From contig JANYAR010000061.1 of NCBI GenBank assembly GCA_025361185.1, positions 1 through 64,000 of the forward strand: a DNA stretch of 64,000 bases, written 5' to 3'. Shown here one piece after another: positions 1 through 7,921 of this stretch. The position numbers and the translations under genes are program-made. The stretch's first letter is position 1. Every line of letters starts with the position of its first letter. This DNA is from Alphaproteobacteria bacterium. GTDB taxonomy: Bacteria; Pseudomonadota; Alphaproteobacteria; Micropepsales; Micropepsaceae. The notes under the pieces are model-generated. The model searched no databases. It was given only the letters and a program-made list of their open reading frames with translations, and was not told the origin of the DNA.

Positions 1-741
1 TGTTATCGGGTTCGAGGTACAAACCGAACCGCCGACCGAGCCGGCGCCGGGCACCGGGCCGATGATCGTGCTGCTCTGGCCGAGCAGGACCTGGTCCTGG
101 CGGACGTGGATATCCTTGTAGGACAGGTCGACCAGCACGCCAATTTCGCCGATATCGGTGTTCCAGCGATCGGAGACCAGGAAGCTCATCTGAGGATCGA
201 TATGACCAGCCAGCGATTCATTCACCGCCTGGCCGCTGGCGGCAAATTTAAAGCCTGCAAAGTCGAAGGGACGGTGCAGACGAATGTCGATCAGACCCGC
301 GATGCCGCCTTGGATATCGGTGGCGGAAGAGGCCTTGTGCACATCGACACGGGCCAGCAATTCGGAAGGATAGTCAGGCAGCGACACGGCACGGCCGGTT
401 GCGGTGAACATTTCCCGGCCATTCATGAGGGTTTGGATGTCCGGCAAACCGCGAATAAGAACGACAGTCGGCTCAACATTGTTGCGAATGATCGCAACAC
501 CGGTGACATGCTGCAGCGATTCCACCACCGTGCTGTCGGGCAGCTTGCCGATGTCTTCGGACACGATTGAGTCGATGATTTGGGTGGCATCCCGTTTGAG
601 TACAAGTGCGCTTTCCAACGAGGCGCGTACGCCGGTCACCTCGACATTCTCGGTCGTCGTTTCCTGAGCCTGGGCAGCGGCTCCGGCGGACAGAAGCAGG
701 GCAAGCGCAGATACAGATCCGCGCAGAGTCTTCGTATTCAT
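1..741 (-). CDS. TonB-dependent receptor, N-terminal part (runs off the left edge)
   Basis: Outer-membrane TonB-dependent receptor; 247 codons are visible and the beta-barrel lies outside the window. The start MNTKTLRG is followed by a signal peptide ending near AQAQ, then a plug domain: VTGVRASLESAL, a SEDIGKLPDSTVVESLQ block and the VLIRGLPD / MNGREMFT block are typical of the plug of sugar- and polysaccharide-linked receptors of Caulobacter/sphingomonad type. The downstream-oriented genes (GH3, MFS transporter, esterase, sialidase-fold protein) fit a role in glycan or oligosaccharide uptake, but the substrate cannot be read. Two FadR-type operator matches lie about 155-190 bases upstream of the start, so GntR control is likely. 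The family is clear; the substrate is unknown. Confidence 0.93.
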   Translation of the reverse strand, partial: MNTKTLRGSVSALALLLSAGAAAQAQETTTENVEVTGVRASLESALVLKRDATQIIDSIVSEDIGKLPDSTVVESLQHVTGVAIIRNNVEPTVVLIRGLPDIQTLMNGREMFTATGRAVSLPDYPSELLARVDVHKASSATDIQGGIAGLIDIRLHRPFDFAGFKFAASGQAVNESLAGHIDPQMSFLVSDRWNTDIGEIGVLVDLSYKDIHVRQDQVLLGQSSTIIGPVPGAGSVGGSVCTSNPIT

Positions 742-1044
742 AGGTATCCTCCTCTTTCCTCTTCTTTCCGCAACCACGGTAAAGAGGTGTTTATGTTCCG
801 CGCCCGCCAGTTGCCCCCCGAAAACCAGCCGGAATGAACAAACGGATTTGGACCCTGCCCCATTCTAAATCGCATTTGTCAGAGCAGGTCAATATATTGT
901 CTGACAAATAAAGTGGCTTGGTCTGACAAATAACCGGCCCGGTCCTAATCTGTGCCGGCTTGGTTCAGCGGAAGTTCGGGATTTGTTCGCCCCCCCCAAG
1001 ATTTGGCGCCTTCGCAAATGCGAAAGGGCCCATCTACAGGAATT
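742..1044. other. Intergenic region with GntR-type operators
   Basis: 303 bases between the receptor start and the stop of the sialidase-like gene. No gene was seen. It holds three matches or part-matches to a FadR-type operator (876-929), a C-rich run near 991-997, and a short inverted repeat TTCGCA-AA-TGCGAA at 1011-1024. The inverted repeat could be a weak terminator of the sialidase-like gene, but no T-run follows it on the minus strand. Confidence 0.6.
897..929. promoter_or_regulatory. Tandem FadR-family (GntR) operators upstream of the TonB receptor
   Basis: TTGTCTGACAA at 897-907 and TGGTCTGACAA at 919-929 both match the FadR-subfamily consensus TNGTNNNACNA. A partial third copy, TTGTCAGAGCA, is at 876-886. 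The same palindrome, TTGTCAGACAA, lies upstream of the esterase at 13005-13015. Binding by a GntR repressor is inferred; no FadR-type regulator gene is in the window. Confidence 0.6.
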
Positions 1045-2646
1045 TCAGGGCTGAACCTGCGTGATTTCGAGATAATCGATGTCGAGCGCATAGGCGCCGC
1101 CGGCGATTTCGATGACGTTTTCCCCCGCCTTCAGATCGGAAGAGGCGGACAGCTGCGTCCTTTCGCCATTGCCGCGTGTCCCCAGATCCCGGCTGCGCAG
1201 CGCCGCTTTTGCCTCATCCAGCGCAGCCGGCGCGGTGACGCCTTTCAAGCCAGCTCCATTGGCACTGAGCCGCGGGGTCGCGGCAAAACCGATGCCGCCA
1301 TAGTTCACGCCAAGCTCATAGCGTCCGGCTTTGGCCATAAAGACGTGGAATATAACGCGTCCGACGTCCTTGGCGCCGAGCCGGACTTTCGCCCCATTGG
1401 ACATGGAGGCATCGCGCATCATCGCGGATCCCTGACGCGTTGCGTCCTCGGCCTCATAGCGATTGAAGTCGAGCATTCCGGACGCGAAAAGCATCTGGTT
1501 TTTCGAGGGGTTCGCTAGCGCCTCGGCCGACGCGGAGGACGTGATGTGCAGCAGGTTGCCGTCGGGTTGCGGCAGCATGGCCTGGGTCCAGCCCGCGCGT
1601 CCGTTGCCCAGCTTTTGAACTGGGGCGGGCACTTCCCACCATGGTCCGGCGCCGCCATTGGCGTTCCAGTAGAAGGAGCGTCCGCCGCCAAGGCCCAGAG
1701 CGCTGTCCCCACGGGCGCTGACCAGCAATATCCCCTTGGGGCCGCCGACCGGCAGCCAGCGAATTGTCGGACAGTTGATGGGATAAAGGCCGCTTTCGGT
1801 CTGAATCGGCGTGCCGTGATCGGCGGGATTGCCCCAGTTCAAGCCGTCATTGCTGTATTTCAGATAGACTTGGTTCTGGACGGGCCCTTCGACATCCTCA
1901 TAGGTCATCACATAACGGCGATCCGGCAGGCGATCGACGATGACCATTCCCGGCCTCTCGACACCGCCAAGCATCGCCGTGTCGTAAACTTCAATTCCCC
2001 AGGTCTTGCCGCCATCGGTGGACACTTTGTGGGAAAGTAGCTGGTTGTAACCGTCGGCCTTGTGAACCTCGCTGGAAAAATAAGTAACGAGCCTGCCGTC
2101 ATCCAGGACCAGCAGATGCGGTTCCCACACCGGCAGTTCGGCGGTGCCGTCCGCGATGGCGCCGATATACGTCCAGCTGCGGCCGAGGTCGGTGGAGGCA
2201 TAGAGCTGAAGCTGCATGGAGGCCATGCGGCCATTGTCGCCGTTGCACACCGAGCTGGCGGACAAAAGAATCGTCCCGGCCTTCAGTGCGCCGACCGTGC
2301 GCGGCATTTCGGTCAGATGCGGTTGCCAGTGCAGATTGCACTTGCTGCGGTCGGAGCGCGCGGGATCGGTCGCATGCATCACGAACTGCCAGCTCGCACC
2401 ATTGTCCTCGCTTTCATAAAGCGGGATGCCTTCCATGCCGTTTTCCTCGAACGAGAGCAAAATGCGGCCATTGTCCGCCCGGTTGGCCTGATGCGCCAGC
2501 TGCACGGCCGTGGCGTAGGCCTGGCCGTCGGCCAGCTTCTGCCCCACCGCCACGGGAGTTCTTTGTTGCGCCGAAGCGGATGTCGCGACAAAAGCAGACG
2601 ACATGATCAAGGCCGCGGCCGACAGGGATGAAATTTTCCAGCTCAC
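1045..2646 (-). CDS. Exported sialidase-fold (BNR/Asp-box) protein with C-terminal CBM-like domain
   Basis: 533 residues. It starts at GTG, chosen because TAGGAG stands about 8 bases upstream, and has a Sec signal peptide ending near ATSASA. The six-bladed propeller region carries Asp-box repeats (SEDNGASW, STDLGRSW, STDGGKTW), as in exo-alpha-sialidase-like glycosidases. From about residue 400 a separate domain begins with a YEAEDAT-type motif, as in CBM6/CBM35 carbohydrate-binding modules. It is clearly homologous to the gene at 57739-59040, which lacks the CBM part: both share an NQLL/SQLL...DGGKxWG...RPGM block. True sialidase activity is unproven, because this superfamily contains many other exo-glycosidases and non-enzymes. 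It sits between the receptor and a cupin gene in a degradation region. Confidence 0.85.
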   Translation of the reverse strand: MSWKISSLSAAALIMSSAFVATSASAQQRTPVAVGQKLADGQAYATAVQLAHQANRADNGRILLSFEENGMEGIPLYESEDNGASWQFVMHATDPARSDRSKCNLHWQPHLTEMPRTVGALKAGTILLSASSVCNGDNGRMASMQLQLYASTDLGRSWTYIGAIADGTAELPVWEPHLLVLDDGRLVTYFSSEVHKADGYNQLLSHKVSTDGGKTWGIEVYDTAMLGGVERPGMVIVDRLPDRRYVMTYEDVEGPVQNQVYLKYSNDGLNWGNPADHGTPIQTESGLYPINCPTIRWLPVGGPKGILLVSARGDSALGLGGGRSFYWNANGGAGPWWEVPAPVQKLGNGRAGWTQAMLPQPDGNLLHITSSASAEALANPSKNQMLFASGMLDFNRYEAEDATRQGSAMMRDASMSNGAKVRLGAKDVGRVIFHVFMAKAGRYELGVNYGGIGFAATPRLSANGAGLKGVTAPAALDEAKAALRSRDLGTRGNGERTQLSASSDLKAGENVIEIAGGAYALDIDYLEITQVQP

Positions 2647-2683
2647 ATTCCTACTCCTATGGTTGAGGCGGCGCCTTGGAGCG

Positions 2684-3859
2684 TCACTGTGTTTCGACCA
2701 GCACGACGCCGGCCTGCGCCAACATCGCCAGTCCTTGCTTCAGGTTGGCGGCCGCGATCCCGCCGCCAACCGCGGCGCACAGCTCGGCAAGCGCTATGGG
2801 ATGGCTGTCGCTGAGAAGCGCCAGCGCCGGCTTTACCGTGGCGGGCACGCTGTAGCTCTTGTCATAGGCATTGAACGTCACCTTGTCGCCCTGGACCGTC
2901 AGGGACAGGCGGGGCGATGACGCCAGGCGGATCAGGCTTTCGTCGCCGAGCGGCGCAACCTGATCATAGGGGGCTTGCGGCAACCGGATGGCCGGGCGGC
3001 CGTGAACATGCTCGCCCGCATCGCGCAGAAAATCGTCGATCGCGGAGTCGCCCAGCGCCTCGGCGACTATGGCGCGCAGCTGCGCCATATGCGCCTTTCG
3101 AGCCGCCGCATCGCTCAGCAGCGGCAAATTGCGACGCACATGGGCGTTGCCGCCCAACCGCTTCGCCGCCCAGTTCAGCAGGTTGAGGCCGTGCATCGGT
3201 GCGATGCCGAACGTCAGATGCATGCTTGGCTCGTTGACGGGATGGGCGGCATGCCACCAGCCGCGCGGCAGATAGAGAACATCGCCCGCATTCAGCATGT
3301 CGTTCCACACCGGGGTACCGGTGGGTTTTGGCGGCACCCCCGGAACGAGCGGGTGATCCTGGGTCGGAGCAAAGATCTGCCAGCGCTTGCGGCCATGCAG
3401 CTGCAGCACCATCACCTCATGGGTGTCCCAGTGCAGGTCAAAGCCGTTCTGACTCTGCCAGCCGGCGTAGAGATTGACATGATTGCGGGCCTGCAGCGTA
3501 TCGCGAAACGAATCCGACAGCGCCCGCACCTTTGGCGCAATATCTTCCACCCCATGAAGAACCAGGGTTGCGCCGTCAGCCAACTGCGCCACCAGCCGGC
3601 CGGGATCGATGCGCGGCGCATTTCCCGCGCCGGGCGGCGTATAGACGTAACGCTCCGGCTCGATGGTAAGATCATCCTTTGCCAGCCGGATATGCGGCGG
3701 CGCCAGCCGGGTGTTTTCCAGGATCGCGCTTAATTCGTCCCAGCTCAGCAGATCGGCAAAACGGTTCGCCGTCCCGCGCAGATGCAGCCAGGTTTTCTCC
3801 CAGTGATTGGCAAGAAAGGCGTCCAATCCCAACGGTGCAATGACCTGGTCGAACTTCAT
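2684..3859 (-). CDS. Cupin_4/JmjC-type 2-oxoglutarate Fe(II) oxygenase-like protein
   Basis: 391 residues, counted from the internal ATG (MKFDQVIAPLG), where family similarity starts; the 25 codons upstream look non-coding. The JmjC/cupin core has HWD at residues 143-145 and the distal His in GWWHAAHP at about 203, the Fe(II) ligands of the family. KRW and DVLYLPRGWWH match ribosomal-oxygenase (RoxA/YcfD)-like Cupin_4 proteins. It lacks a signal peptide and so is cytoplasmic. In glycan-uptake loci of Caulobacter and sphingomonads, cupin-like proteins often sit beside TonB receptors, as here. Whether it hydroxylates a protein or a small molecule is unknown. Confidence 0.85.
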   Translation of the reverse strand: MKFDQVIAPLGLDAFLANHWEKTWLHLRGTANRFADLLSWDELSAILENTRLAPPHIRLAKDDLTIEPERYVYTPPGAGNAPRIDPGRLVAQLADGATLVLHGVEDIAPKVRALSDSFRDTLQARNHVNLYAGWQSQNGFDLHWDTHEVMVLQLHGRKRWQIFAPTQDHPLVPGVPPKPTGTPVWNDMLNAGDVLYLPRGWWHAAHPVNEPSMHLTFGIAPMHGLNLLNWAAKRLGGNAHVRRNLPLLSDAAARKAHMAQLRAIVAEALGDSAIDDFLRDAGEHVHGRPAIRLPQAPYDQVAPLGDESLIRLASSPRLSLTVQGDKVTFNAYDKSYSVPATVKPALALLSDSHPIALAELCAAVGGGIAAANLKQGLAMLAQAGVVLVETQ

Positions 3860-3943
3860 GCCCTGCCTCGGATATCGGCGCAGCGGCGCATTTCCTGGCC
3901 CTTCACCAAGATAAACCGCCGCGATAGCCATCAATTTTCAAGG

Positions 3944-4336
3944 TCATTCGTCAGCGATCGATACAATCATATCCGCAGCATCAAGCGCAATCTGCATCGC
4001 AGCGCCACGATCATTGGTTGCAAGACCGGTTTTCAATTTATCTACGACCGATAGGTACTTGTCCTTCTTGACGGCGTCCGCGGTATCCGGGATCAGTCCA
4101 TTTCCGCTCGCAGCGCATGGGTTCGGCGCCACGGCATCGAATCCCTCCCCCTTGGGGCCGACAAGGCAGTTAATGGCGCTTTGCATGCGTTGATGCACAT
4201 CCTCGATGCGCTGGACGTTACGCGAAGCCGAACGGGCGGTGATCTGAGTCGCAATGATTTCAACGGGCAGGTCCGCTGCCAAGGCAGCAGCCCCGGGGCA
4301 AAATACAATTATCGCCGCCAGCGCTCTGAACTTCAT
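3944..4336 (-). CDS. Small exported protein of unknown function
   Basis: 130 residues starting MKFRALAA, with a signal peptide cleaved near ALAAD. The mature part has two Cys (in NCLVGP and NPCAAS) that could form a disulfide, and is otherwise polar and helical. An ATG five codons further upstream is possible but would only extend the signal peptide. It lies between the cupin gene and the DUF1552 gene on the same strand, with about 40 bases to the latter. I do not recognise the family. Confidence 0.7.
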   Translation of the reverse strand: MKFRALAAIIVFCPGAAALAADLPVEIIATQITARSASRNVQRIEDVHQRMQSAINCLVGPKGEGFDAVAPNPCAASGNGLIPDTADAVKKDKYLSVVDKLKTGLATNDRGAAMQIALDAADMIVSIADE

Positions 4337-4376
4337 GGCAATCCCTCGCAAGTGCGCCCATCCACCAACAATGGCG

Positions 4377-5750
4377 TCACGCCGCCGTCAGGCCCGAAAG
4401 ACGGCCGGTTGAATCGCCATGACGCTCCACCTTGGTTTCCATTCTGTCCATAAGAGACAACCACAGATTTGAAACCGGGGTGCCGTCCGGATATTTCACA
4501 TAACGGCCCGGATAGAGCGTCCCGCACCCCCGGCCGGCCAATACCGATAGGCAGTTTACGTGATCATGGTGGGCAGCATCGCCATTGCCATTGCCGAGCA
4601 TCACCATAGCGTTGTCCAGCATGGACTTGTTTGCTTCTTTCACCGACTTCATCTTGTCGAGATAGTAGGCGAACTGTTCAGCCATGTAGGTATCGATCTT
4701 CACCACCTTTGCGATCTTTGCCGGATCGCCTGCATGGTGTGTGAGGCCGTGATGTTCTTCGGGTATGTCGATCTCCTTGTAGGTCCGCCGGCTCTGTTCC
4801 ACGCCGAGCATGAAGGTGGAGATACGGGTCACGTCCATCTGAAAAGCCAATATCTGCAGGTCCGCCATCAAACGGAAATGCTCCTTGAAACTCTCCGGCA
4901 CCCGGGTAGGACGCACCGCGCCCCGCGGTAACTTCTGATTCGAAGGCGGGGCATCGAGGCGATGCTCAATCTCGCGGATGGAACTGAGATATTCGTCAAC
5001 CCGATGACGATCGTTTGTGCCCAGTTGTTCGTTGATTTGGGTCAGACCGTCCTTGGTATAGTCCAGGATGGAGCGGTTGTAGGTCTCCTGCTGGTCTCGC
5101 GACTCGCCTGCATGATCCAAGGCTTGCGCGTTACCGAACAGACGATCGAACACCACGCGCGGATTCACTTCCTTAATGGCCGGCGTCTGGGCATTCTTCC
5201 AAGAGACGTTATTGGAGTAGATGCACGCATATCCCGGATCGCAGCCGCCCTCCATGCGCCCATAATCCAAGCCCAGTTCCAGCGAAGGAAAACGGGTGCG
5301 ATTGCCAATATTGTTGACAATCACCTGGTCCATGGAGGTGCTGCACTGGATGTCATCCGAGGCTGTCTTGCGGATGCGCACGCCGGTCAAATAGCAGCCG
5401 ATCGCTTTGGCATGATCGCCTGCGGCGTCGTACATTGCCATCGGAACCGCCAGATTACCCAGCAGCAAAAAGTCCTTCTGATGGCGCTTCAACGGCTCCA
5501 TGGACGTCCCGGTGAGATCATAGTCGGCGCCGTCACCCTTCGGGTACCATGCTGCCGTGTGCAGGCCGTTGGGATAGTAGAGGAGAGAGAACCGGTTTTT
5601 CGGCATCGCGTGTTTTGCCCGCGCCGCTGCTTGGGCCGAGCCGATCAAGCATTCCGGAATCATCGCGTCCAGAAAGGGAAGAGCAATAGCAATACCACCG
5701 GCGCCTCGTATCAGGGCACGGCGGCTGAGCGGAGCGCGCGGGATCATCAT
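4377..5750 (-). CDS. DUF1552 family exported protein
   Basis: 457 residues. The N-terminus MMIPRAPLSRRALIRGAGG is a twin-arginine-type signal. The protein follows the DUF1552 pattern (FSLLYYPNGLHTAAWYPKG, SMEPLKRHQKDFLLLGNL, STSMDQVIVNNIG, SLELGLDYGRMEGG, HHGLTHHAGDP, MVMLGNGNGDAAHHDHVN). The family is abundant in Planctomycetes and Verrucomicrobia and is nearly always paired with a DUF1587/1592/1588/1585 cytochrome protein, as here: its start overlaps the stop of the upstream cytochrome gene by four bases. The biochemical function is unknown. Histidine-rich C-terminal motifs suggest metal binding and a periplasmic redox role; that is inference. Confidence 0.92.
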   Translation of the reverse strand: MMIPRAPLSRRALIRGAGGIAIALPFLDAMIPECLIGSAQAAARAKHAMPKNRFSLLYYPNGLHTAAWYPKGDGADYDLTGTSMEPLKRHQKDFLLLGNLAVPMAMYDAAGDHAKAIGCYLTGVRIRKTASDDIQCSTSMDQVIVNNIGNRTRFPSLELGLDYGRMEGGCDPGYACIYSNNVSWKNAQTPAIKEVNPRVVFDRLFGNAQALDHAGESRDQQETYNRSILDYTKDGLTQINEQLGTNDRHRVDEYLSSIREIEHRLDAPPSNQKLPRGAVRPTRVPESFKEHFRLMADLQILAFQMDVTRISTFMLGVEQSRRTYKEIDIPEEHHGLTHHAGDPAKIAKVVKIDTYMAEQFAYYLDKMKSVKEANKSMLDNAMVMLGNGNGDAAHHDHVNCLSVLAGRGCGTLYPGRYVKYPDGTPVSNLWLSLMDRMETKVERHGDSTGRLSGLTAA

Positions 5751-7780
5751 TTGCTGGGTCCTCCGACGGAAAGGCTGATCGGCTGCAGGCCGGACTTAGC
5801 CTTGGCATTGGCCGAAGTCGCGACGGCGACGCTGCCGCGCGCATTTTGAAAAGGGAAGCTCTTTACAACGTTTAAAATAACACTGTTGAAGGTGTCGCCA
5901 TCCTGCTTGACGTTGGCTGTGATCTGGTCGATCGCCAGTTTGTCATAGCCCTGAATGCCGCGCCCCAGAGAATATGACAGTACTTTGCGCACCACGGCCC
6001 GGCGGAAGTCATCCTTGCGGGTGGCCAGCGCCTGGCGGAACTCGGCCGGCGTGCTGAATTTATGACCGTTTATTTCGCCGGAGGAATCAATAGGAATGTT
6101 GTTCTCCTGCGTACGCCAGGCGCCGTTTCCGGCATAATTCTCAAGCGCGAAACCGTAAGGCTCCATGCGGGCATGACAACCCGCGCAAACCGGGTTGGTG
6201 CGGTGCTGCTCGAAGATCTGACGGGTTGTGCCCGTGAGAGGATGGCTGTCGTCCACCGCCAAGGGCGGGACATTGGGCGGCGGCGGCGGAATCTTTTGAT
6301 TGAATAGATTTTCCAGAATGAATTTGCCACGCACCACGGGAGATGTGCGAAGCCCAGTCCCCAAAGGCTTGGAGGTGAGTGTGAGAATGGAGGCTTGGGT
6401 TATCAGGCCGAAACGCTGCGCGGGATCGAGCGGCACCTTGCGGAACTCCTCGCCTGTTACGCCGGCGATGCCATAAAGCTTGGCAAGCCGCTCGTCGACA
6501 AAGGCATAGTCGGCGTCCAGCAAGTCGGTGATGGGCCGGTTGTTGGCCACGATATAGTTGAAGAAATGTTCGGTCTCCGCCTTCATTGAGGCCGCCAAAG
6601 TCTTGTCGAGATTGGGCGTATTTTCCAGGCCGCGAATCTCCAACCACTGCCCCATAAAATCCCGCGTCAGCGAAATTGCCTTGGGATCCTGGAGCATCCG
6701 CTTGATTTCGGCGTCCAGATTCTGACGCAGCGTCCCCGCCTTGGCCTGAGCGAACAGCGCATCATCCGGCATGGTACTCCAGAGGAAATAGGACAGACGG
6801 CTGGCAAGTTGATACTCGCTCAGCGCATAGACCTTGCCGCTGCCATCGGGATGGGCGTCCTGCTCCAGGCGGAACAGAAAGTTCGGAGACAACAGGGCGG
6901 CGCGAATGGCCAGGCCGGTGGCCTTGTCATAGGACTCCCCGTCATTGGCGAATGACAGAGCGGCGAATTTCATGATGCCGTCGACCTCCCCCTTTGTTAC
7001 CGGGCGCCGCCAGGCGCGCGGCAAGAAGGCTTCCATGTTGAGACGAATCTTGGCCTGCCGGTTGGCGAAGTCGACCTTGAAATCCTTTGATGGATCATTG
7101 AGCTGCGAAGACGCGGAGAGAGTTTGGTCCTTTGCGCTCCTTTGCGGCTTGAAGGCGGCGCTCACCGCTTTCTCCGCAGCCGCCAGATAATGCTCGATCA
7201 GCACGGGGGAAATGGTCAGCGTGTCGCTGTTATTATCAAAGCCGTCACCGCGCTCGTCAGCCGGAAAGTCGGTGGTGGGGTCATAGTCGGGCGGCAGGTA
7301 CAGAAGCTGCCGGATGGTGTTGGCATATTCGCGGTTGTTCAGGCGATGAAATACCAGCGAACCTGGGTCCGGCTTTCCGGCGATGGTCAGGACGTCATTG
7401 TTGATCCAGTTCACCAGCCGTTTGCGTTCCTCGTCACTGGGACGGTTCTTGACCATGGCCGGCGGCATGCGGCCGCTGGAAAGCTCGGCGGAGACTTTTT
7501 CCCAGAAGTCATCATTGGCCACGCGGCCACGCGCGTCGGCTTCGTCCTTGAATTTGAGCAGCATGTCGGCCTTGGGCTGGGCGCCCGCGTGACAGCCAAT
7601 GCAGTATTTGTTGAAGACAGGGACAATATCGGCATCGAAACTTGCATGGGGCCTCTGGCCGGTTGCAGAGTCCTGCGCGGCGGCAATATCACGCCCCCAG
7701 AGGGCGGGCAGAGCCACGGCACAGAGAATCGCGCCTCCAACCAGCGCCAATTGCAGGGAAAAGCGAGCATTCCTCTGCAT
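5747..7780 (-). CDS. DUF1592/DUF1588/DUF1585 cytochrome c-domain protein
   Basis: 677 residues with an N-terminal membrane/signal segment. A c-type heme motif, CIGCH, is at residues 60-64. After it come the successive domains of the planctomycete-type PSD family: DUF1587 (FHRLNNREYANTIRQLL), DUF1595/DUF1592 (RAWRRPVTKGEVDG, FLFRLEQD, LASRLSYFLWSTMPDD), DUF1588 (with a second CAGCH near residue 565 and MEPYGFALENY) and DUF1585 at the C-terminus (SLGRGIQGYD, ITANVKQDG). The protein is probably periplasmic and diheme. It is cotranscribed and translationally coupled (ATGA overlap) with the DUF1552 partner downstream. The substrate is unknown. Confidence 0.93.
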   Translation of the reverse strand: MQRNARFSLQLALVGGAILCAVALPALWGRDIAAAQDSATGQRPHASFDADIVPVFNKYCIGCHAGAQPKADMLLKFKDEADARGRVANDDFWEKVSAELSSGRMPPAMVKNRPSDEERKRLVNWINNDVLTIAGKPDPGSLVFHRLNNREYANTIRQLLYLPPDYDPTTDFPADERGDGFDNNSDTLTISPVLIEHYLAAAEKAVSAAFKPQRSAKDQTLSASSQLNDPSKDFKVDFANRQAKIRLNMEAFLPRAWRRPVTKGEVDGIMKFAALSFANDGESYDKATGLAIRAALLSPNFLFRLEQDAHPDGSGKVYALSEYQLASRLSYFLWSTMPDDALFAQAKAGTLRQNLDAEIKRMLQDPKAISLTRDFMGQWLEIRGLENTPNLDKTLAASMKAETEHFFNYIVANNRPITDLLDADYAFVDERLAKLYGIAGVTGEEFRKVPLDPAQRFGLITQASILTLTSKPLGTGLRTSPVVRGKFILENLFNQKIPPPPPNVPPLAVDDSHPLTGTTRQIFEQHRTNPVCAGCHARMEPYGFALENYAGNGAWRTQENNIPIDSSGEINGHKFSTPAEFRQALATRKDDFRRAVVRKVLSYSLGRGIQGYDKLAIDQITANVKQDGDTFNSVILNVVKSFPFQNARGSVAVATSANAKAKSGLQPISLSVGGPSK

Positions 7781-7921
7781 TCAAATTGGACCTCCCAAGC
7801 CCTGCCGTTGCCCCTTGAGAGGCTATGTTGTGATTATGTCTGAGTTATTATTGCAACATTTACAGCAGCTTGCAACCGAAAATCCGCTGGTGCGGCGCAC
7901 CGGCGCCGCACGCATAAAGGC

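Noticed and set aside
1011-1024. Rho-independent terminator of the sialidase-like gene
   Set aside because: The TTCGCA/TGCGAA stem is short and is not followed by a T-run on the minus strand.
1045-2646. Bona fide exo-alpha-sialidase
   Set aside because: Asp boxes show the fold only; the Arg triad and the nucleophile Tyr could not be placed with confidence, so only a fold-level name is given.
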